From: Cellvibrionales bacterium
GTDB lineage: Bacteria; Pseudomonadota; Gammaproteobacteria; Pseudomonadales; JAHEGP01
Length of the DNA stretch: 42,115 nucleotides
Assembly: GCA_024645065.1 (NCBI GenBank)
Contig: JAHEGP010000002.1
Location: 1-42,115, forward strand
Reading direction: 5' to 3'
Both the position numbers and the translations under genes were made by a program. Below are positions 1 to 8,066 of the stretch, in pieces (position 1 is the stretch's first letter; each line of letters starts with the position of its first letter). The notes beneath the pieces were generated by a model. It made no database searches and was not told where the DNA came from. It worked only from the letters and a program-made list of their open reading frames with translations.

Positions 1-299
1 AAGAGGTAGACCGCACCGTCAGCCATATGAAAGATGAGGCTGCCAATTTTCCCGATCCCGCTGACCGCGCCACCCAGGAAGAGGAGTTCAGCCTTGAACT
101 CAGGACCCGCGATCGCGAGCGCAAGCTGATCAAGAAGATTGAGTCCACCCTCGAACTGATAGACCAGGACGAGTATGGGTACTGCAATTCCTGCGGCGTT
201 GAAATCGGCATCAAACGACTTGAGGCACGCCCTACTGCCAACCTGTGTATAGACTGCAAAACCCTCGACGAAATACGAGAGAAGCAACAGCGCGGATAG
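1..299 (+). CDS. dksA: RNA polymerase-binding transcription factor DksA (5' end missing)
   Basis: This is the C-terminal two thirds of DksA, which inserts its coiled coil into the RNA polymerase secondary channel and, with ppGpp, retunes promoters of stable RNA and amino-acid genes. The reading frame is open from base 3, so the gene begins before the window; the ATG at 27 is internal. Visible parts are the end of the coiled-coil tip region (DEAANFPDPADRA), the EEEFSLELR segment and a four-cysteine zinc finger (CNSC, then CIDC 17 residues later). The usual family length is about 150 residues and 98 codons are present. The match to the enterobacterial and Pseudomonas sequences is nearly residue for residue. 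It lies just upstream of gluQRS, the usual gammaproteobacterial pairing. Confidence 0.97.
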   Translation, partial: EVDRTVSHMKDEAANFPDPADRATQEEEFSLELRTRDRERKLIKKIESTLELIDQDEYGYCNSCGVEIGIKRLEARPTANLCIDCKTLDEIREKQQRG

Positions 300-387
300 G
301 ACACGGGCGATGCCCGGATAAGCGGCCTTGTCTGCCACAGGGCAGTGGCGCTAGCGGCAGCCTGACCACTGTGGCACACCAGACGCC

Positions 388-1263
388 ATGCAACCCTACA
401 TAGGTCGATTCGCACCCTCTCCCTCAGGCCCCCTCCACTTTGGTTCGCTGGTCGCGGCACTTGCGAGCTATCTGGATGCCCATGCCCACGCGGGCAAATG
501 GTTGCTGCGCATTGATGACCTTGACCCACCTCGCGTAGTTCCCGGCGCAGCGCAACAAATCATCGATGCGCTGCGCTGCCATGGCTTGCTATGGGATGGT
601 GAGATTTGCTGGCAGAGCCAGCGCAGCGCGGCCTATGCCTCGGCCCTGCAAACCCTTCGAAATCGCCGATTGCTATACTTCTGTGACTGTACCCGGGCCA
701 TGCTGGCGGACGCCGGCGGCACTTATCGAGGACGTTGCCGCGACCGCGGCCTCAAGGCTAACTCGCCAATGGCCTGTCGAGTGCGACTCGATGGGCACAC
801 CATACGCTTTACAGATTTGTTCCAGGGCCCGCAGTCAAGTTGTCCACTTCAGGAATCCGGAGATTTTGTGGTGCAGCGAAAAGACCGTCTTTACGCCTAC
901 CAACTGGCCGTTGTGGTGGACGATGCAAGCAGCGGGGTTACCCATGTGATCCGGGGAGCCGACCTGCTTGACTCCTGCGGCCGCCAGATTTACTTGCAGC
1001 AACTGTTGGGCTTCGACACACCGGTTTATGGTCATGTACCGGTAGCGAGTACAGTTTACGGCCAAAAGTTAAGCAAGCAGAACCTTTCGCCTGAGATCGA
1101 ACGCCATGCCGCCCTGGATAACCTATTGGCAGCACTGCGGTTTTTGGGGCAAACACTGCCCGCGCAACCGCAATCCAACAGCGCCGAACTGCTGCACTGG
1201 GCAGTCAGGAACTGGCGTCGTGATCAGGTCCCGCACAGCATGGCACAAGTGTATGAAAGCTAA
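388..1263 (+). CDS. gluQ: Glutamyl-Q tRNA(Asp) synthetase GluQRS
   Basis: GluQRS is a truncated paralogue of glutamyl-tRNA synthetase. It activates glutamate without tRNA and attaches it to the queuosine base at position 34 of tRNA-Asp. The 291 residues match the family length of about 300, with no anticodon-binding domain. Near the N-terminus lies the class I signature region PSPSGPLHFGSL (residues 10-21). The zinc site matches the family pattern: C99, C101, Y113 and C117. The KMSKS-like loop reads KLSKQN near residue 230. The neighbour upstream is dksA, as in most gammaproteobacteria, 88 bases away with no clear terminator between them, so read-through from dksA is likely. Confidence 0.95.
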   Translation: MQPYIGRFAPSPSGPLHFGSLVAALASYLDAHAHAGKWLLRIDDLDPPRVVPGAAQQIIDALRCHGLLWDGEICWQSQRSAAYASALQTLRNRRLLYFCDCTRAMLADAGGTYRGRCRDRGLKANSPMACRVRLDGHTIRFTDLFQGPQSSCPLQESGDFVVQRKDRLYAYQLAVVVDDASSGVTHVIRGADLLDSCGRQIYLQQLLGFDTPVYGHVPVASTVYGQKLSKQNLSPEIERHAALDNLLAALRFLGQTLPAQPQSNSAELLHWAVRNWRRDQVPHSMAQVYES

Positions 1264-1429
1264 AGCTGGCACCACCGATCGGACTATCCACCGGCTGATG
1301 CAGCGCCCATAGCCACCGTCCCTCGGCATATGCTGGAGATACCGGTTAGCAACATCAACAGCGAGCGCCGGGAGGGAGCCCTGTTTGCAGCCCCCGTCCC
1401 CCTTGGTTACTATCGCGGCACATCTTTTC

Positions 1430-1663
1430 ATGGCGAGCCTGGACACCCTGTCGGTCCGGCACCAACACCTTAACCTGCTGCGGGATTATCCAATGCTGGC
1501 GCAACGTTCTTTGCTGCTGATAATTTTCGTACTGTTTTTTTTCGAACCCCTGGCCAAGGAATGGACCGCAAGCGGCGCCTGGTACCGTCCCTACGGTGCC
1601 TGGCTGGCCATAGTGGTTACGGCTTTTATCACTCAATACTGGGTTCGCAGACGTGGGTCTTGA
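1430..1663 (+). CDS. Small CbrX-like membrane protein overlapping cbrA
   Basis: A 77-residue protein with two hydrophobic segments, roughly residues 27-38 and 54-64, and a basic C-terminus ending WVRRRGS. In Pseudomonas a small hydrophobic gene, cbrX, lies directly upstream of cbrA and is translationally coupled to it. The position, size and overlap here match, although sequence homology could not be tested. I chose the ATG at 1430; an in-frame TTG at 1385 would add 15 residues. The stop (1661-1663) lies inside the cbrA start region, giving an 11-base overlap with the GTG at 1653 and suggesting coupled translation. Its function is unknown; control of CbrA synthesis is a reasonable guess. Confidence 0.65.
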   Translation: MASLDTLSVRHQHLNLLRDYPMLAQRSLLLIIFVLFFFEPLAKEWTASGAWYRPYGAWLAIVVTAFITQYWVRRRGS

Positions 1664-4628
1664 TGCCGGCGATATCTTTGTCATCGGGCTGGTTTACGTA
1701 CTGGCCCTGTTTGCTATCGCCTACGGCACCAACCACGGCTGGATATCTCATCGCCTGGTGCGACACCCCCTGGTCTATGTCATGTCCCTGGGGGTCTTTG
1801 CCAGCGCTCTGGCCTTCTACGGCGTAGTCGGCCTGGCCCACGATTACGGCTACGATTTTCTCAATTATTACCTGGGCATAGCCGGCTTCTTTCTGCTGGG
1901 CCCCCTCATCCTGATGCCTCTCCAACGGATATGTCGCGCCAATCAACTGGCATCGCTCGCCGACCTGCTGACCTTTCGCTATCGGTCGCAATGGGCCGGA
2001 GCGCTGGTATCGGTATTTCTTACGGTCAGTGTACTGCCGCTGTTGGCGTTGCAGATCAAAGCAGTAACCGACACGGTGCAAATCCTCACCAGCCCCGACA
2101 GCCAGCTGACGGGCGGCACCTTACCGCAAATGGGCGTCGCGCTGGTTTTTTGCGCAATCATCTCGCTTTTCACCATGTTGTATGGCGCGGGAGAAGCCAC
2201 TGCGGGGCGGCGCCACAATGGGCTTGTTCTGGCTATCGCCTTCGAAACCCTGGTCAAGACCATGACCCTGGCGATTATCGGCTGCGCAGCGCTATTCGGG
2301 ATTTTTGGCGGGATAGATGGGCTCGATCGCTGGCTGAGCGCCAATCCGGAAGCTATGCAACAGCTTAACAATCGAAACTCCGATGACATGGGGCGGGTAC
2401 TGATGCTGATTTCGTTCGCCGCAGCAGTGGGCATGCCACATATGTTCCATATGGCGTTCTCCGAAAACCCGTCACAGCAATCGCTGCGAGCTTCGGTGTG
2501 GGGCGTGCCGCTGTTGATGCTGGTTATGAGTATCCCCGTGTTGCCAATTCTCTGGGGTGCAATAGCACAGGGCGCCGACCTGCCTCCTGAATACTATACC
2601 CTGGGTATCGGCATCAGCCTGGACTCACCGCTGCTGTGTGCAATTACGTTCGTCGGCGGGCTGTCCGCCGCAAGTGGCATTATTATCGTATCGACCCTGG
2701 CACTGGCGTCGATGTGCCTCAACCATCTTATCCTGCCTTTTTACCAGCCCGGTACCAACACTGACATCTATCGCTGGATAGTGCGGATAAAGCGGTCTCT
2801 GATAGCCACAATAATCCTCGCGGGATTGTTGTTTTATAGCACTTTCAGGCAGCAGGGTAATCTGTCCGCACTGGGCATTTCGGGATTCTCAGCAGCACTG
2901 CAATTCCTGCCGGGAACCGTGGCGCTACTGTATGCGCCCGGGGTTAATCGCAAAGGCTTTATTGCCGGGCTGGCGAGCGGAATGCTTGCCTGGCTGCTCA
3001 CTCTGTTTTTGCCGGCGCTCAGCACAACTGAGCCCGTAATGATGAACCTGGTATCGGGTTTCGGCCAGCCCGAAGACGACTGGCCCGGTATGATTTTATT
3101 GTGCTTCAGCGTAAATATTATCGTCATGGTGTTGGTATCTTCCATCACCAGCCCCACCGACGATGAAAAAGCCGCGGCCGAATTATGCTCCGTCGATAAG
3201 CTCGCCCGCCCCCAACGCCAAAGCCTGGCTTTCGGTTCTGCCCGGGCAATTCGCCAGGCCCTGGCCACAGCGCTTGGAAAAAACGTAGCGCAAAGGGAAG
3301 TCGACAAGGCGATGCAGGCACTGCAACTGGAAGAAAACGAATCGCGCCCCTACGCCCTGCGTCGACTGCGCAACCAGATCGAAGCCAACCTTTCCGGATT
3401 GTTCGGGGCCACCGTCGCCCACGATACGGTCAATCGGTTGCTCCCTTATAATGCTGACAACCGCCTTGTAACGACCGAAGATATTCATCTTGTAGAAACG
3501 CGGCTGGAGCTGGAACAACAGCAACTCACGGGCATGGCTGCGGGACTGGACGGTTTGCGGCGCTTTTATCGCCAGACTTTACTCGATCTACCCATGGGGG
3601 CTTGTATTCTGGGTCAGGACCATGAAATTGTACTCTGGAACGGTGCACTCCAGCGACTGAGCGGCATTCATGCCGACTATGTAACCGGAGCACTTGCTGA
3701 CAACTTGCCGCCACCCTGGGGCGATCTGCTGCTGGATTTTGCGGCCCGGGAGGGCAGCAGCCAGCAAAAACGCGAGCTGCTGATCGATAATGCACGACGC
3801 CTGGTGAACCTGCAGAAGACCTATTCCGGCCCCAACCCTACCCACAGCGGCGATACCATTATCCTTGTGGAAGACGTCACCGAAGCGCAACTTCTCGAGG
3901 ATGAATTGATCCATAGTGAGCGGCTAAAATCCCTGGGCAGGGTCGCTGCAGGGGTGGCACACGAAATTGGCAACCCGGTGACCGGAATTGCCTGCCTGGC
4001 GCAAAACCTGCGCGCCGAGAGTGATGATCCCGAACTACTGGAGATCGCGGACGACATCCTGACCCAAACCGAACGCATCAACGCAATCGTCCAAACCCTG
4101 GTCAATTTTACCCATGGTGGCAAGCACACAGAAATCCAGGCCAGGGACAATATCTGCCTTTACGACTGCGTCAGCGAGGCCATCAACCTTCTTCTGCTCG
4201 ACAAAGAGTCAATGCCTGTTCGCTATGTCAACAAGTGCGATGGGCAATATCAAGTGGTTGGCAATCAACAGCGACTGACCCAGGTATTCCTTAACCTGCT
4301 AAGCAACGCCCGGGATGCCTGCTCACCCAACCAGCAAATCGTAATCACCAATTGGCTGGTAAATCCGGGTACCGTTGCGGTGGCGGTGACCGACCCGGGC
4401 AGCGGCATTGACCCGGTCCAACTGGAGCACATTTGGGAGCCGTTTTTTACCACCAAGGAACCCGGACAGGGAACCGGCCTGGGATTGGCGCTGGTGTACA
4501 GTATTGTCGAGGCCCATGAAGGCAGGATGCGAGTAGAAAGCCCGCCAGCGGGTGCGGACAAAGGTACGCGATTCATCATAGAGCTCCCGCGCAGCGGCCA
4601 AAACAATTCCGTAGACTGGTCAATATGA
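1653..4628 (+). CDS. cbrA: CbrA-type sensor histidine kinase with SLC5 transporter-like domain
   Basis: CbrA is the membrane sensor of the CbrAB system, which in Pseudomonas responds to poor carbon/nitrogen balance and, through CbrB, relieves carbon catabolite repression. The 991 residues (the P. aeruginosa protein is close to 980) contain a multi-spanning sodium/solute symporter-like region (about 1-500), a linker where a STAC domain is expected, a PAS domain (about 635-740), a HisKA domain with phospho-acceptor H770 in GVAHEIGNP, and a HATPase_c domain (about 865-985) with the N box NLLSNARDA, the DPGSGID motif and a GTGLGLALVYSIV ATP lid. The start is GTG at 1653, overlapping the preceding small gene by 11 bases. 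cbrB follows 98 bases after the stop. Confidence 0.93.
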   Translation: MGLDAGDIFVIGLVYVLALFAIAYGTNHGWISHRLVRHPLVYVMSLGVFASALAFYGVVGLAHDYGYDFLNYYLGIAGFFLLGPLILMPLQRICRANQLASLADLLTFRYRSQWAGALVSVFLTVSVLPLLALQIKAVTDTVQILTSPDSQLTGGTLPQMGVALVFCAIISLFTMLYGAGEATAGRRHNGLVLAIAFETLVKTMTLAIIGCAALFGIFGGIDGLDRWLSANPEAMQQLNNRNSDDMGRVLMLISFAAAVGMPHMFHMAFSENPSQQSLRASVWGVPLLMLVMSIPVLPILWGAIAQGADLPPEYYTLGIGISLDSPLLCAITFVGGLSAASGIIIVSTLALASMCLNHLILPFYQPGTNTDIYRWIVRIKRSLIATIILAGLLFYSTFRQQGNLSALGISGFSAALQFLPGTVALLYAPGVNRKGFIAGLASGMLAWLLTLFLPALSTTEPVMMNLVSGFGQPEDDWPGMILLCFSVNIIVMVLVSSITSPTDDEKAAAELCSVDKLARPQRQSLAFGSARAIRQALATALGKNVAQREVDKAMQALQLEENESRPYALRRLRNQIEANLSGLFGATVAHDTVNRLLPYNADNRLVTTEDIHLVETRLELEQQQLTGMAAGLDGLRRFYRQTLLDLPMGACILGQDHEIVLWNGALQRLSGIHADYVTGALADNLPPPWGDLLLDFAAREGSSQQKRELLIDNARRLVNLQKTYSGPNPTHSGDTIILVEDVTEAQLLEDELIHSERLKSLGRVAAGVAHEIGNPVTGIACLAQNLRAESDDPELLEIADDILTQTERINAIVQTLVNFTHGGKHTEIQARDNICLYDCVSEAINLLLLDKESMPVRYVNKCDGQYQVVGNQQRLTQVFLNLLSNARDACSPNQQIVITNWLVNPGTVAVAVTDPGSGIDPVQLEHIWEPFFTTKEPGQGTGLGLALVYSIVEAHEGRMRVESPPAGADKGTRFIIELPRSGQNNSVDWSI

Positions 4629-4726
4629 GCATTGGCAACCGCTCGTATTCCGGTTATGGTTATTTATGCGGGTCCTCGAAAGGGGCCTGACGTCGTCCAG
4701 CCAGCAATGATTATTACAGGAGTGCT

Positions 4727-6142
4727 ATGCCGTCTATCCTAGTCGTTGATGACGAGCAGGTTATTCGTAAATCGTTACGCCGCTTACTTGAGCGCCACAG
4801 CTATTCTGTGTCTGAGGCCGGCACCGTTGCCGAGGCGCTCGCCAGTTTAGAGGACCGCTCCTTCGATCTGATCATCAGCGACCTGAGACTGCCGGGTGAG
4901 CCTGGCACTGCCCTGATAAAACCGGCGGGTGACATACCCGTTCTTATCATGACCAGCTATGCCAGCCTCCGCTCGGCTGTTGACTCAATGAAGATGGGGG
5001 CCGTCGATTACATCGCGAAACCCTATGACCACGATGACATGCTCGGTGCTATAGAAGATATTATCAGCTGTAGCAAACAGCAGCAGGCACAAAGCATAGG
5101 TCGCGGCGACGCGCCTGAAGCATTGCCGGGATTTATCGGCAATTGCAAGGATATGCAAAAGCTGTATCAACAGATAGGCAAGTTCGCCCCAACCAATACC
5201 ACCACCCTGATCCATGGTGAAACCGGCACCGGCAAGGAACTGGTCGCGCGGGCACTGCACTCCCATAGCCACAGAGCTGACAAGCCACTGATATCCGTCA
5301 ATTGTGCCGCAATCCCTGAAACGCTGATCGAATCAGAGTTATTCGGCTACGAAAAAGGCGCATTTACAGGAGCCGCCAGCAACCGCATGGGGCTCATTGA
5401 GGCAGCAAATGGCGGCACCCTGTTTCTGGATGAGATCGGAGAGTTACCGATAGAGGCCCAGGCGCGCCTGCTGCGATTCCTGCAAGAGGGAGAAATTCGC
5501 GCCATCGGCTCGGTCCAGACCCGCAAGGTGGATGTCCGCCTGATTGCAGCGACGCATCGCGACCTCAAGCGACTATCCCGCGAGGGTCAGTTTCGGGAAG
5601 ACCTCTACTACCGCATCAATGTCATGCAACTCAACCTGCCGCCATTGCGTGATCGCGGCAAGGACATTCTTGAAATAGCCGAGGCCTGCCTCGCTCGCAG
5701 CTGCAAACAGCTCGACTGCAGACAGCTGCACTTTTCCGCCAAAGCGATACAGGCGATTACTACCTATCGCTGGCCTGGCAACGTCCGTGAATTACAGAAC
5801 GCTGTGGAGCGCGCTGTGATACTTTGCGACGGTGATGAGATCGACTACGACCTGCTCAGTATCGACCTTGAGCTGGTGCGCGTAGGTTCACAATCCGGAT
5901 CTGTGCGACGCGGGGTCGAGCCACTGCACAGCGTCAGGAGAACCGATGATGAGCCTGACGAAGACCTCTCGCTGGAAGACTATTTCCAGCGATTTGTGCT
6001 GGAACACCAGGACAGCATGAGCGAAACGGAGCTGGCTCGCAAACTGGGTGTCAGCCGAAAATGCCTGTGGGAACGACGTCAGCGTCTGGGCATACCGAGA
6101 AAGAAAAGTCTCAAAAATTCTTCACGAACCGGTAATGCCTGA
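4727..6142 (+). CDS. cbrB: CbrB-type sigma-54-dependent response regulator
   Basis: An NtrC-family activator, the partner of CbrA. The receiver domain (residues 1-120) has its acidic pocket at D8-D9 and phospho-acceptor D52 in SDLRLPG. The AAA+ domain (about 135-375) has Walker A GETGTGKE (near 164), the GAFTGA sigma-54 contact loop (near 210) and a Walker B region ending LFLDEIGE. The C-terminal Fis-type helix-turn-helix includes ETELARKLGVSRKCLWERR. The 471 residues are the expected length, and the gene has an AGGAG-type ribosome site close to its ATG. In Pseudomonas CbrB activates crcZ, the small RNA gene just downstream. A matching palindrome, sigma-54 promoter and A-rich RNA motif array lie in the next 500 bases here, so its target appears to be local. 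Confidence 0.94.
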   Translation: MPSILVVDDEQVIRKSLRRLLERHSYSVSEAGTVAEALASLEDRSFDLIISDLRLPGEPGTALIKPAGDIPVLIMTSYASLRSAVDSMKMGAVDYIAKPYDHDDMLGAIEDIISCSKQQQAQSIGRGDAPEALPGFIGNCKDMQKLYQQIGKFAPTNTTTLIHGETGTGKELVARALHSHSHRADKPLISVNCAAIPETLIESELFGYEKGAFTGAASNRMGLIEAANGGTLFLDEIGELPIEAQARLLRFLQEGEIRAIGSVQTRKVDVRLIAATHRDLKRLSREGQFREDLYYRINVMQLNLPPLRDRGKDILEIAEACLARSCKQLDCRQLHFSAKAIQAITTYRWPGNVRELQNAVERAVILCDGDEIDYDLLSIDLELVRVGSQSGSVRRGVEPLHSVRRTDDEPDEDLSLEDYFQRFVLEHQDSMSETELARKLGVSRKCLWERRQRLGIPRKKSLKNSSRTGNA

Positions 6143-6193
6143 GACCGTGGCAGAAGGCCGGCGCAAAAAGCCGAAGGCGAAGAAAACACAAAG

Positions 6194-6242
6194 TGTTACC
6201 TTCGCCGGCAACAAGTAACATGAGCCGTCCTCATTGGTAACA
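6194..6242 (+). promoter_or_regulatory. Candidate CbrB upstream activating sequence
   Basis: A perfect inverted repeat, TGTTAC (6194-6199) and GTAACA (6215-6220) separated by 15 bases, is followed by a third half-site, GTAACA at 6237-6242. Half-site starts are 21 and 22 bases apart, about two helical turns, so all three face the same side of the DNA. From memory, the CbrB site described at Pseudomonas crcZ promoters is a TGTTAC/GTAACA palindrome with a 14-15 base spacer. The centre lies about 135 bases upstream of the predicted sigma-54 start, a normal distance for an NtrC-type enhancer. Binding by CbrB is inferred. Confidence 0.75.
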
Positions 6243-6315
6243 AAAAACCTGCTCAAAACGCGTAGCACTTAACGGAAAATTTGCAAGTCATTGATTTATA
6301 TATTTATTTCAAAAC

Positions 6316-6331
6316 TGGCACAAAAAGTGCT
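6316..6331 (+). promoter_or_regulatory. Sigma-54 (-24/-12) promoter of the crcZ-like RNA
   Basis: TGGCAC (6316-6321), five bases, then GTGCT. The GG of the -24 element (6317-6318) and the GC of the -12 element (6329-6330) are 12 bases apart, exactly as in the sigma-54 consensus TGGCAC-N5-TTGC; only one T of the -12 box is changed. Transcription would start near 6342. It lies immediately downstream of cbrB, which encodes a sigma-54 activator, and of a matching enhancer palindrome. Confidence 0.82.
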
Positions 6332-6341
6332 TTACTTTACC

Positions 6342-6560
6342 GTAGAATAATAACGATAAATAACAATAAGAAAGCAAATAATAATAACAACAGTAAGACG
6401 AGACCTGGATGGGGAGAGAAATCTCCCTGTCTTTACTTGTTGGACCTCAGACTCAAGACCCGCTTTTTCATTCTGAGAAAATCACGCAACCCGGCTTCGG
6501 CATAGGCGACCCGTCGGCGCTGTGATAGACTCCCCCGCAATCTGATCAGGCGCGTCTGAA
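6342..6560 (+). ncRNA. crcZ: Candidate CrcZ-like Hfq/Crc-sequestering small RNA (3' end uncertain)
   Basis: In Pseudomonas the gene between cbrB and pcnB is crcZ, an RNA that soaks up the Hfq/Crc translational repressor through repeated AAnAAnAA motifs. Here the first 50 bases after the predicted sigma-54 start contain such motifs at 6346-6353, 6362-6369, 6365-6372, 6377-6384, 6380-6387 and 6383-6390, a very A-rich block in a GC-rich genome. It is followed by a hairpin, GGGAGA-GAAA-TCTCCC (6412-6427), and a second inverted repeat, CTCAGA/TCTGAG (6446-6451 with 6471-6476). I see no strong intrinsic terminator, so the end given is arbitrary; Pseudomonas CrcZ is about 400 bases and may be processed. 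A 74-codon open frame here does not look like a protein. Confidence 0.72.
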
Positions 6561-6655
6561 GCTGACCCGCTGCCGCGCCGATGGACCCGATCCGGGACTA
6601 TCAGCACCTGGTACCAATTTTGACCTAACACAAGGGCAGGCATGCTAAACATATT

Positions 6656-8008
6656 GTGCCATCAGCACCGAACCCGACTTTTACCACCGTCGAAAGCAGA
6701 TTTTCTTTGCCGATGACAGTGCACCAATCCATCGACCCCGACAGAATCAGCCCCAATGCGCTAAAGGTCATCCAGCGCCTCGAAGGGGAAGGTTTTGAAG
6801 CTTACCTGGTGGGGGGTGGCGTTCGCGATCTGCTGCTGGGGAACTCGCCCAAGGATTTCGACGTATCTACCGACGCCCGCCCCGAGGAAATTCGCCAATT
6901 GTTTCGCAATTCCCGCATCATCGGAAGACGCTTCCGGATTGTCCACGTCCTGTTCGGCCGCGAAGTCATTGAAGTGACAACGTTTCGCGGGCATCACCCG
7001 GAGAACACGACATCTGACCCCAACAAGCATGCGCGAATGTCTGACTCCGGCCGCTTGCTGCGGGACAATATCTACGGTTCGCTGGAGGAGGATGCGTTGC
7101 GACGCGATTTTACTGTCAATGCTCTGTATTACAGCCCTTCCAGCGACCGCATTCTTGATTACTGCCAGGGACTCAAGGACCTGGACAATCGAACATTGCG
7201 ACTGATTGGTGAGCCCACCACCCGTTATCGGGAGGACCCGGTGAGAATGCTGAGGGCGGTGCGGTTTTCCGCTAAACTTGATTTTTCGATGAGCCCCGAC
7301 GTGGAGCTGCCCTTCAATGAACTGGCGCCGCTGCTGCACGATATTCCCGCGGCACGTATGTTTGATGAGGTGTTGAAGCTATTTATGTCGGGCTCGGCAT
7401 TGGCTACCTATCGCGAATTACAGCGCCACCAGCTGTTCGGTTTTCTGTTCCCCGCGAGCCAACGCATCCTGCGACATGAAGACCCGGTATCACATCACTT
7501 TATCGAAGCAATGCTGCGCAACACCGACCTGCGCGTGAGGCAGAACAAACCGGTTACGCCGGCTTTTCTCTATGGCTCAATCCTTTGGCCGGCGGTGCGA
7601 CAACAAACCGAGGCCCTACTGAAGCAGGGCGAGCCGCCCGTTCCGGCGCGCCAGCAAGCGGGTATCGCAACTATCGAGCACCAGCTGCAATATACATCGA
7701 TCCCCCGCCGATTCAGCACACCCATGCGGGAGATCTGGGAGCTCCAGGCTCGCCTGGAAAACCCGCGTGGAGCCGAACAGATGCTCCTCCTGCCAAGATT
7801 CAGGGCCGCTTACGACTTCCTGTTATTGCGGGAGGAGGCGGGCGAGGACACCGGCAACATGGGGGCCTGGTGGACCCAGTACCAGGATGCGGACGAAGAG
7901 CAACGCAGATCGCTGGTTAGCGGATTAAAGCTAACCAGGCCCAACAAGCGCAAGCCGCGCCGCAAGCGCCGGACCCCGAGCCGCAAATTGTCTGACCAGG
8001 CTCCATGA
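6656..8008 (+). CDS. pcnB: Poly(A) polymerase I PcnB (start uncertain)
   Basis: PcnB adds 3' poly(A) tails that speed RNA decay. The nucleotidyltransferase core shows YLVGGGVRDLLLG followed by the metal-binding DFD of PKDFDVST, then RRFRIVHVLFG and EDALRRDFTVNALYY, all family hallmarks. The C-terminus is strongly basic (about residues 425-445), as in other PcnB proteins. Length is 450 residues from the GTG at 6656. The start is doubtful: that GTG has no good ribosome site, an ATG at 6713 lies inside the conserved N-terminal region, and a better-placed ATG at 6642 with AAGGGCAGG upstream is in another frame and stops after 24 codons. The E. coli gene uses a rare AUU start; here an in-frame ATT sits at 6653. 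folK follows 58 bases later. Confidence 0.93.
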   Translation: MPSAPNPTFTTVESRFSLPMTVHQSIDPDRISPNALKVIQRLEGEGFEAYLVGGGVRDLLLGNSPKDFDVSTDARPEEIRQLFRNSRIIGRRFRIVHVLFGREVIEVTTFRGHHPENTTSDPNKHARMSDSGRLLRDNIYGSLEEDALRRDFTVNALYYSPSSDRILDYCQGLKDLDNRTLRLIGEPTTRYREDPVRMLRAVRFSAKLDFSMSPDVELPFNELAPLLHDIPAARMFDEVLKLFMSGSALATYRELQRHQLFGFLFPASQRILRHEDPVSHHFIEAMLRNTDLRVRQNKPVTPAFLYGSILWPAVRQQTEALLKQGEPPVPARQQAGIATIEHQLQYTSIPRRFSTPMREIWELQARLENPRGAEQMLLLPRFRAAYDFLLLREEAGEDTGNMGAWWTQYQDADEEQRRSLVSGLKLTRPNKRKPRRKRRTPSRKLSDQAP

Positions 8009-8066
8009 AGACCATGCCAGTGGCAACTGCGAAAACACTCGTGGCACTGAATCTGCCCGCCTCGTC

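Noticed and set aside
6281..6505. 74-codon open frame in the cbrB-pcnB gap
   Set aside because: It runs through the sigma-54 promoter and the A-rich RNA block, is dominated by Asn/Lys from those motifs, and has no ribosome site.
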